From JBDIBB01 sp039812685 (GTDB taxonomy: Bacteria; Acidobacteriota; Vicinamibacteria; Vicinamibacterales; JAFNAJ01), in NCBI GenBank assembly GCA_039812685.1, contig JBDIBB010000002.1, forward strand, positions 35,724-99,723: a DNA stretch of 64,000 nt, written 5' to 3'. Made by a program: the position numbers and the translations under genes. Below are positions 54,728 through 60,562 of this stretch, piece by piece. The notes beneath the pieces were generated by a model. That model saw only the letters and a list, made by a program, of their open reading frames with translations. It did no database searches and was not told the origin of the DNA. How positions within the stretch are numbered: the stretch's first letter is position 1; every line of letters starts with the position of its first letter.

Positions 54728-56008
54728 TCAGGTGCCGGTGCCGAAGTGGTCGTCGAGCACCGCCGGGTCGCCTTCGGCGAGCGTGCGCACCAGTTCCTGC
54801 TCGAAGTAATCGTCACGGCCGGGCAACGTAACAGGCACGCGGGTCTCGTACTGGTGTCGTGCCCTGCCGATGGGGCCGGCCAGTCGTGTCCGCAGGTCGC
54901 GCGCGCGGCGGCCCGCGTCGACCTCGGCCTCGTTGTAGAGCTTGAGCTCCGACACGACGAGCCGTGCGAACCGGCGTGCCGATTCGGCGTCGGCGGCCAT
55001 CGGCAGCGCTTCGGCCGCCTCGGGGCCCGCCGCCTCGGGGTGCGGCAGCCGAACGGTCGCCGCGCGTCGCGCCGTGAGCGACTCGAGGCACCGCGCCGCA
55101 TGGCGCGCGAGAACCTGGACTGCTTCCGGCCAGCATCCTGGCACTTCACGGTCGCTGGCCCCGCCATCGTCGGCGTAGACGAGCGCGACCGAGCGCCCGT
55201 CGACGACCACCGGCGCGGCCAGGCCGGCGTGGTGTCCCTCCAGCGAGAGGACGGCCAGCGGGTGGGAGGCGTCGAGGCCGAACGCGCCGGCATGGATGCT
55301 GACCGGCTGCCGCAACGCGACGGCCTCGCCGAGGGGACCTGCCTGGGACAACGCGCATGCGACCGTGGAGGAGATCTCCGGCCAGGTCGCGATCCCGCTG
55401 GCGCACCAGGCGCGCAGCGCGTCGTCGCGCGCGATGAAGACCGCCGATCGCGGCGCCTCGGCGGCAACGGCTTCGCCCAGCGCGTCGAGCGCGCCGCGCA
55501 GCGACGCGCACTCGTCCACGCGCACGATGCTCCGGAGCAGCCGCTCCATCGACGCCAGACGGCACTCGCGTTCGCCGGCCTGGGTGGCCACGGCCATGGT
55601 GGCGTGCTCGGCCTCGAGGGTGGCCGCCCGGGCTTCCAGTTCGACCAGTTGCGCGCGCAGGGCCTGTTCGCGAGCGTGGGCGGCCCTCTCGGCCTCGTCC
55701 AGTCGCTGGATGGCGGCTTCCTCGAACGACGCGCGCAGCGCCTCGGCCTCGGCGCGTGCGCGGGCGACGGCCTCTTCCACCAGCGTCCGTTCGGCGTCGG
55801 CGACGCGCTGCGCCAGTGCCGTCTCGGCGTCCTCGCGCGCCTGGCGCAGCGTTTCCTCGGCCTCGCTCCGCGCCGTCGCGAGATCCGCCTCACGCTGCTG
55901 TGCGTGGAAGGTCGAGAGGTGCGCGACGAGATCGCCCATCACGCGCGCAATCTCGCCGGAGGCCTGGGCGAGAATCGACTCGGTCGACGGCAGCGATGAT
56001 TCGGACAT
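54728..56008 (-). CDS. Coiled-coil and GAF-like domain protein
   Basis: 426 residues. Residues about 25-165 are a long Ala/Glu/Arg coiled coil (LRQAREDAETALAQRV). The C-terminal half holds a GAF-like fold (about 175-300: SIVRVDECASLRGALDALGE, SAVFIAR, AAPVVVDGRSVALVYADD). No output domain is seen. Such proteins often serve as scaffolds or sensors. ATG 56008 follows a GGGTCTTCC segment with weak ribosome binding. The transglycosylase gene starts 6 nt after its stop, and ssrA is divergent upstream. Confidence 0.75.
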   Translation of the reverse strand: MSESSLPSTESILAQASGEIARVMGDLVAHLSTFHAQQREADLATARSEAEETLRQAREDAETALAQRVADAERTLVEEAVARARAEAEALRASFEEAAIQRLDEAERAAHAREQALRAQLVELEARAATLEAEHATMAVATQAGERECRLASMERLLRSIVRVDECASLRGALDALGEAVAAEAPRSAVFIARDDALRAWCASGIATWPEISSTVACALSQAGPLGEAVALRQPVSIHAGAFGLDASHPLAVLSLEGHHAGLAAPVVVDGRSVALVYADDGGASDREVPGCWPEAVQVLARHAARCLESLTARRAATVRLPHPEAAGPEAAEALPMAADAESARRFARLVVSELKLYNEAEVDAGRRARDLRTRLAGPIGRARHQYETRVPVTLPGRDDYFEQELVRTLAEGDPAVLDDHFGTGT

Positions 56009-56113
56009 GATGGAAGACCCGTGAAGGGGGCACGACCTGTCAGGCATTATGCGAAGTGCGGATCGGCCAAGTCAACCGCGAAGCAGCGCGGTAAGTGCCT
56101 CATTCCTCGCGGG

Positions 56114-56142
56114 TTGACGCGGCGACGCCCGCTTCGTACACT
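56114..56142 (+). promoter_or_regulatory. Strong sigma-70 promoter of ssrA
   Basis: TTGACG (56114-56119), a 17-nt spacer and TACACT (56137-56142), the best match to sigma-70 consensus in the window. It precedes the mature tmRNA by 65 nt, so a 5' leader of about 58 nt would be removed by RNase P. Confidence 0.75.
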
Positions 56143-56207
56143 GCTGCAGGTCAGATCACGGATCTGTCGGGGCGTGCCGCCGGTTGGCGGCCGTCTTCTG
56201 CCGTCGT

Positions 56208-56560
56208 GGGGGCGTCACGGTTTCGACGGGGGCCAGGATCCGCGGGATGCATGCCGAGCACCATCGACTCGCAAATCCGATGGAAACCAAGTGTAACTGC
56301 GGACACGCAGCTGCCTCTCGCTGCCTAACACCAGCGAGCGCCCTTGCCGACACGGCCTGCGGGTCGGTGAAGGGCGTCATTGAGCAGGCTGGCTTCGCAC
56401 CGGGGTTCCCGGCGGTGCGCGGCGAGACATTCCGGAACTGGCCTCACGCGGTTTCCGCGGCGCTTCGACGCGTGAGGTGAGACTTCAAGCGCGGCTACGC
56501 ATGTAGAGTCCTGCGAGGAGCGGCTTTCGGACGGGGGTTCGACTCCCCCCGCCTCCACCA
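56208..56560 (+). ncRNA. ssrA: Transfer-messenger RNA (tmRNA)
   Basis: 353 nt. The 5' end GGGGGCG with GTCACGGTTTCGACGGGG is the tRNA-like half's signature; the 3' end has the T arm GGGGG-TTCGACT-CCCCC and CGCCTCC-A-CCA, which pairs with the 5' end (one G-U). CCA is encoded. The tag frame most likely starts at GCG 56299 and ends at TAA 56326-56328: Ala-Asp-Thr-Gln-Leu-Pro-Leu-Ala-Ala, ending in the hydrophobic LAA needed for ClpXP/ClpAP proteolysis; GUAACU precedes the resume codon. A frame shifted by -1 at GCAAAT has no suitable stop. One-piece gene. Confidence 0.95.
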
Positions 56561-56936
56561 GTTCACAAGGGCTCGGATGGCCTCGAGCCCGATCTCCTGG
56601 TTCAGCACCAGTTCGCGCGCGTTGCGCGCCCTTCCGTAATGGAGACGCGCAGGTTGCCGGAGGCTTCGCACCGCAACCCGCGCGCGACGCGCGTTCAGCG
56701 GGTTGCTCGGATCGACAGGGAGACGCGCTCCGGCCACCGCCTCCGTCCGGGTGCAAACCGAGGTTCGCAGGGTTGGCGTGTCTGCGCTGCGCCTGGCTGG
56801 AACGGACACCCACCGATACCCGCCAACGGGGATGCGTGCACAGGTGGCGCGTCGGGCGCCAACCGGCCTGGCGTCCTCCCTGGTCAGGAATCGCCCACGA
56901 CACCAGTGCCCGCCAGGATGCTGCCGCAGGCGGTGG
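56561..56936. other. Non-coding region after ssrA with a 66-bp repeat copy
   Basis: No coding frame I trust. It carries repeat copy 1 (56641-56706), extended with GCTCGGATCGAC. The 3' end of ssrA is a classic integration site, but I see no second copy of it and no integrase. Minus-strand translation through ssrA here gives well-known artefact peptides (GESNPRP-like). Confidence 0.6.
56641..56706 (+). repeat. 66-bp palindromic repeat, copy 1
   Basis: Starts GGAGACGCGCAGG and ends in a hairpin: GCAACCCG-CGCGC-GAC-GCGCG-TTCAG-CGGGTTGC. It matches copy 2 (58607-58672) at 62 of 66 positions in the same orientation; differences spare the stems and fall in the loop and linkers. REP-like unit. Confidence 0.8.
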
Positions 56937-57542
56937 TCAGCCGATGCACTGGCCGCAGGCGCCGCTGTCACAGCAGCAGTGTCCGCAACTCATCCACACC
57001 TCGCAGGCACACGCCGTCACGCCGTCGCACGCGACACAACACCTGACGCACGGCCCGAGCGGGGCCGCGTCGCCGCCCGGCTCGGTGCGACAGGTGCTGC
57101 ACTGGCCGGGGTCGGTGTTCCAGCCGGGTGGCAACGGCGGCAGGTTGGACGCGTCGAGCCACTGGACCTCGAGGGGCACCGGCGCCTGTTCAATGCGAAC
57201 CGGCGCGGCCAGGTGCAGGCGAGACTGGGCGATCTCGCGGATCCGCTCCGCGCCATTCGCCTCGATGAGCACCTCAAAGACGACGAGCCGGAGCGCGTCG
57301 CCCGCGCGCCGTGGCGTCAGCCCGAGGGTGAAGGCCCCGACCGAGATCCGGCCCATCTCGCCGTCGATGATCTTCAATCGCATCGGCACGCCACCGGCCT
57401 GCACCTGCAGGATTAGCGCCTCCGACGAGGCGCGGATCGTCGTGGCCTGCTGGGCGCGGACGGGCGTCGCCGCGCCGGCCAGCACGGCACCGATGAGGGC
57501 GGCGAGGGCCAGCATGGAGCGTGTCATCAGGGGTTGTCTCAT
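56937..57542 (-). CDS. Secreted protein with a 14-cysteine C-terminal tail
   Basis: 201 residues, no family recognised. Signal peptide 1-30 (LALAALIGAVLAGAATPVRA). Residues about 53-130 are a beta-rich domain that matches the ectodomain of the divergent HTH protein: G-x-R-I-S-V-G, LRLVVFEVL and a closing PLEVQWLDA. After a Pro-rich linker (about 132-142) the last 54 residues carry 14 Cys in CxxC, CC and CCC groups, ending ACGQCIG, like metal-binding or disulfide-knotted tails. ATG 57542 has GAGGAGG 7 nt upstream; earlier in-frame Met codons would lengthen the signal abnormally. Shares a 192-bp divergent promoter region with the HTH gene. Confidence 0.7.
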   Translation of the reverse strand: MRQPLMTRSMLALAALIGAVLAGAATPVRAQQATTIRASSEALILQVQAGGVPMRLKIIDGEMGRISVGAFTLGLTPRRAGDALRLVVFEVLIEANGAERIREIAQSRLHLAAPVRIEQAPVPLEVQWLDASNLPPLPPGWNTDPGQCSTCRTEPGGDAAPLGPCVRCCVACDGVTACACEVWMSCGHCCCDSGACGQCIG

Positions 57543-57560
57543 CACGGCCTCCTCTTCGTA

Positions 57561-57646
57561 CGACGACGCCATGTCGTCGCCGGGAATTTTCGGGGATGCC
57601 GGTACCCGAGCCAAGCGACACTTCGTGCCACGACGTCACCTGACGT
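57561..57646. promoter_or_regulatory. Two palindromes in the divergent promoter region
   Basis: CGACGAC-GCCAT-GTCGTCG (57561-57579) and ACGTCA-CC-TGACGT (57633-57646) are perfect inverted repeats between the Cys-rich gene and the HTH gene. They are operator candidates for the HTH protein, suggesting that it controls both genes. Confidence 0.45.
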
Positions 57647-57697
57647 GGCCTCCACTGCTCCTGGCGCATCTTGTCGCCTTGCCGGGCGGGCCGGACA

Positions 57698-57727
57698 TTG
57701 ACGCTCGAAGACCGCTGTCGCTAGGAT
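57698..57727 (+). promoter_or_regulatory. Sigma-70 promoter of the HTH gene
   Basis: TTGACG (57698-57703), 18-nt spacer, TAGGAT (57722-57727). Initiation would fall near 57734-57735, at GTG 57735. The in-frame ATG at 57726 overlaps the -10 box and cannot be the start. Confidence 0.6.
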
Positions 57728-57734
57728 GCCGGCC

Positions 57735-58505
57735 GTGTCCGCTGACGAACAGGACATCGTCGGCCGTGGCCTGCTGCGAGGCTGGAAGGCGATTGCCGCG
57801 TATCTGGGCACCTCGTCGCGCAGCGCACAGCGTTACGCGGCGGAGCTCGGCATGCCGGTCCATCGTACGGGGCGCGTGCAGGGCGGGGTGACGGCCTTCC
57901 CCGACGAACTCGATGCGTGGACACGTCAACGCGCCGCGAACGCCGCGGCCGAGCCCAGTGCCCTGCCTCCCGCTGCCGTCGTGAACCCTTCTCCGGAGAG
58001 AGGCGGCCGGTGGCGCCGGCCGGTGCGAGGTGTCGTGATCGGAATCCTGCTGGCCGTGCTTGGTGTCTTCGCGTGGTACGGCCTTGCACTCCGCACGAAG
58101 CCGGGACCGATCGATGGCCAGACGACGCCGGCCACGACCGTGGCGCGTCAGGAGCCCCAGCCGGCTGGCGATGAGGCCCGGCCCGGTGCACGGGCCACAA
58201 CCTTTCTGTTGTGGTTCCGGCTCCCCACCGGACGCGTGATCGAGATGCGCGTCGCCGAAGGTGTTCGCTCGCCGCTGACGATCGGGCCCAGCCTGGGATT
58301 CCAGGTGCAGGCGCGCATGCGGGACGGCAGGCTGCGTGTCCGGCTGCTCAACGACCCCGACATCGGCGGCGGCCCGGCGACCGATTCATCAGCGGGCGCG
58401 GTTCTCGACCTGGTGCGTACGGAGCGCGGACAACCCATGCCCGTGCAGGTGCAGTTCGAGGACACCGCGCTGGAGGTCGCCTGGGTGAACGAACAGGTGC
58501 CGTGA
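57735..58505 (+). CDS. Membrane-tethered HTH regulator sharing its ectodomain with the divergent Cys-rich protein
   Basis: 256 residues in three parts. About 11-66: an excisionase/MerR-like HTH (LRGWKAIAAYLGTSSRSAQRYAAELGMPVHR ending FPDELDAW is split here: GWKAIAAYLG, SAQRYAAELG), a type common in Acidobacteria in front of membrane or TPR domains. About 98-118: one membrane helix (VVIGILLAVLGVFAWYGLAL). About 153-256: an extracytoplasmic beta domain like that of the divergent secreted protein. The layout is that of a ToxR/CadC-type one-component sensor. GTG 57735 is set by the promoter. The signal is unknown; the Cys-rich protein may be ligand, antagonist or target. Confidence 0.75.
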   Translation: MSADEQDIVGRGLLRGWKAIAAYLGTSSRSAQRYAAELGMPVHRTGRVQGGVTAFPDELDAWTRQRAANAAAEPSALPPAAVVNPSPERGGRWRRPVRGVVIGILLAVLGVFAWYGLALRTKPGPIDGQTTPATTVARQEPQPAGDEARPGARATTFLLWFRLPTGRVIEMRVAEGVRSPLTIGPSLGFQVQARMRDGRLRVRLLNDPDIGGGPATDSSAGAVLDLVRTERGQPMPVQVQFEDTALEVAWVNEQVP

Positions 58506-58545
58506 AGTCCGCGCCCGCCACCAGCGATTACCCCCTCCGTAGAGC

Positions 58546-58573
58546 GCGGGTTGCTCGGATCAACATGAGCAAC
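58546..58573 (+). repeat. Partial repeat unit with hairpin
   Basis: GCGGGTTGCTCGGATCAAC repeats the sequence that follows copy 1 (18 of 19 bases). GTTGCTC and GAGCAAC (58550-58573) form a hairpin. It lies just upstream of copy 2, so the block 58546-58672 is a composite. Confidence 0.6.
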
Positions 58574-58606
58574 CTGCGCGTTGACAGCCTCGCGGCGCAA
58601 CATCAA

Positions 58607-58672
58607 GGAGACACGCAGGCTGCCGGAGGCTTCGCACCGCAACCCGCGCGCTACGCGCGGTCAGCGGGTTGC
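58607..58672 (+). repeat. 66-bp palindromic repeat, copy 2
   Basis: GGAGACACGCAGG to CGGGTTGC, 4 mismatches to copy 1 (56641-56706), same orientation. The hairpin is GCAACCCG-CGCGC-TAC-GCGCG-GTCAG-CGGGTTGC. It overlaps the 3' end of the methyltransferase-SpeD gene and supplies its TAG stop. Confidence 0.8.
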
Positions 58673-59841
58673 GCGGTCAGCCCGCCGCGATCGATGTCGC
58701 GAACCGTGACCTCGCGGGCGCCCAGGTGCGCGCGCAACCGCTCGGCCCACGGCCAGGCCAGCGCGCCCCGGCAGGAATAGAGGTTGATCGCGGCCAGCCC
58801 GTATTCGGGGTAGGTGTGAATGGTCAGGTGCGACTCGGCCAGCAGCACCATGCCGGTGATCCCGCCAGGTCCCGGAAACACGTGCCAGGCCGCGGGCTTC
58901 ACCGGTCGCAGCGAGAGGTCCGCGACCATCTGAGCGAAGAGCGCCTGCAGCCGCTCCGGCGATCGCAGCATCGCGGCATCGCACCCTCGCGCGTCGACGA
59001 CGTGCTCCACGCCGCGCGGAATCTTCACGGCGACGAGCGCCATCGGGCCGCCGCGGCGGCCGACGGCGGGAACATGCCGGTCGAGCCAGGCGAAGGAGGC
59101 GACCAGCGCAGCCGCCAGCCGGGCCAGCGACGGTACCCGGGCGTGGCTCCACCGATCGAGCGCCCGCAGCCAGCCCGGGAGGAAGGGGAAACCACTCTCC
59201 AGGCTCAGCGAAAGACCCGCCTGCTCGAGCCCGTGCGCGACGTCGCGACGCGGTCGGGGCTGCCCGCCGCCACCGCGATCGCGGCCGGCCCGCCGCCTCA
59301 GCCGGCCCCACGCCGCGCGCAGGAAGGGTTCGCGCCTGTTCGACATCCGGAGGACCAGGCGCCCTCCCGGCTTGAGCAGGCGCGCCAGCTCGCAAACGAT
59401 GGCGGCGCTGTCGAGGGGGCCGGCCATCCCCATCCAGCAGACCACGTCGAAGGACCGATCGGCGAACGGCAGCGCCGCGGCCTCTGCCACCATCGTGCGC
59501 GGCGCCGCGCGATCCCGCCCCGCATGCGTCCGCCGAACGGCTGGCGCCGGCACGTCGACGCGGTGCACGCGCGCGCCCTGGCGGTCCATCCATTGCAGGA
59601 TTGGGGTGCTGCCAGGTTCGCTCCGGCAATCGCAGCAGAGGACCGCCAGGCCACGCAGATCGCCGACGCCCTCCCGCACGAGACGCCGCTCGCGCTCCAG
59701 GTACAGGTCGACCGACGCCGCCCCGGTGAACGCGGGAACACCCTCCGCCGAGGTCCATCCGGTGCTTCCGGCGCTCGCGCGTTCCGGGGTCCGCGGGCGG
59801 GCTGACGCATCCGTGCTCGGGAAGACGGCGCCGTGCGACAT
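58651..59841 (-). CDS. SAM methyltransferase-like domain fused to SpeD (S-adenosylmethionine decarboxylase)
   Basis: 396 residues. N-terminal half (about 40-275) is a class I methyltransferase: ALPFADRSFDVVCWMGM (motif post-I/II) and ELARLLKPGGRLVLRMS (motif III) are clear, but motif I is degenerate (CCDCRSEPGS instead of DxGxGxG). C-terminal half (about 276-385) is prokaryotic SpeD: VEHVVDARGCDAAML, then LLAESHLTIHTYPEYG with Ser337 as the self-cleavage site giving the pyruvoyl group, His342, and Cys357 in LYSCRGA. SpeD makes decarboxylated SAM for spermidine; some SpeD relatives decarboxylate arginine or ornithine. No speE is next to it. ATG 59841 is used; TAGAAT lies 17 nt upstream. Confidence 0.82.
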   Translation of the reverse strand: MSHGAVFPSTDASARPRTPERASAGSTGWTSAEGVPAFTGAASVDLYLERERRLVREGVGDLRGLAVLCCDCRSEPGSTPILQWMDRQGARVHRVDVPAPAVRRTHAGRDRAAPRTMVAEAAALPFADRSFDVVCWMGMAGPLDSAAIVCELARLLKPGGRLVLRMSNRREPFLRAAWGRLRRRAGRDRGGGGQPRPRRDVAHGLEQAGLSLSLESGFPFLPGWLRALDRWSHARVPSLARLAAALVASFAWLDRHVPAVGRRGGPMALVAVKIPRGVEHVVDARGCDAAMLRSPERLQALFAQMVADLSLRPVKPAAWHVFPGPGGITGMVLLAESHLTIHTYPEYGLAAINLYSCRGALAWPWAERLRAHLGAREVTVRDIDRGGLTAQPADRA

Positions 59842-59965
59842 GTGACGATGGCCCGCGCATTCTATCGCACCGTCGGTCATCGCCGCGTTCGCCAGCGCCG
59901 GCACGGTGACGGCCGTTCGGTCCGCGGCCGTTGCGCTCGGCGTTGCTGCAGCCTGCCGTGGCCGT

Positions 59966-60445
59966 TCACGGCGGGGGGATCGGTCCAACGGTGGCGCCGT
60001 AGCCCTCGCGCTCCAGTGCGTTGCGCATGACCCGCAGCCCCGCCAACCTGCCCCGCACGCGGCCGACCGCCTCGGCGCTCAACCTCCCGCGCTCGAGCAG
60101 TTGCTCGAGCCTGGCGATCTCCACCTCGATCGATGCGTGCGTCTGCGTGAACTGCACGTCGGCCGGCAGCGTCAGGAACTCCTCGGTCTCTCGCGAGGAT
60201 GTGTAGGCGCGGTAGAAGAGCCAGGCGATGATCCCGGCGGGGATGGCGACGAAGAGCAGCACGCCGCCGCCGCGGCTGCCGAGCGCGACCATGCCGTAGA
60301 GGCTCGCGACCGTGATCAGGCCGAAGAGCAGCAGGCCGGCGAGCGCGACCCCACGCGACGCCTTGCGCACGACACCCGGGCCGAGGGTGCCGAACACCAT
60401 CGCGGCGATCGCGATCACGATGAGCGCGGTGATGATTGTCCCCAT
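59966..60445 (-). CDS. Small membrane protein of unknown function
   Basis: 159 residues, three membrane segments: about 3-20 (IITALIVIAIAAMVFGTL), 32-52 (GVALAGLLLFGLITVASLYGM) and 60-78 (VLLFVAIPAGIIAWLFY), then a cytoplasmic helical tail (SRETEEFLTLPADVQFTQTHASI is split by Pro; EIARLEQLLERGRLS). No family recognised. ATG 60445 with no obvious ribosome binding site. Neighbours do not suggest a role. Confidence 0.7.
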   Translation of the reverse strand: MGTIITALIVIAIAAMVFGTLGPGVVRKASRGVALAGLLLFGLITVASLYGMVALGSRGGGVLLFVAIPAGIIAWLFYRAYTSSRETEEFLTLPADVQFTQTHASIEVEIARLEQLLERGRLSAEAVGRVRGRLAGLRVMRNALEREGYGATVGPIPPP

Positions 60446-60562
60446 GACGTCCCCGCCTGCCCCGCCGCGAAGGCGGCCGCGCTCCGGACGCCCCGCCCAG
60501 GAGCCGGGACCATCCCGCGGCCGCCGATCACGTGGTGATATCGGCGCGGGCCGGGAATCGCT

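Noticed and set aside
56937..56960. UGA stop of the Cys-rich protein as another Sec codon
   Set aside because: Sequence after it is Pro/Ala-rich without a recognisable motif and the protein already ends in a natural CGQCIG; no support.
56325..56971. Two minus-strand reading frames through ssrA giving peptides like RGESNPRPK and GGVEPPSESRS
   Set aside because: These are well-known artefacts of translating the 3' end of tmRNA/tRNA genes; they overlap ssrA and a repeat and have no ribosome binding site.
57726..57734. ATG 57726 as start of the membrane HTH gene
   Set aside because: It overlaps the -10 box TAGGAT of a good sigma-70 promoter; GTG 57735 at the predicted transcription start fits better.
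56641..58672. The palindromic repeats as integron attC sites
   Set aside because: The inverted arms GCAACCCG/CGGGTTGC superficially resemble R'/R'' sites, but the GTTRRRY core and the extrahelical bases are not clear and there is no integron integrase in the window.
56208..58700. Integrated genomic island using the ssrA 3' end as attachment site
   Set aside because: No integrase gene and no second copy of the ssrA 3' end was found downstream; only the 66-bp repeats support mobility.
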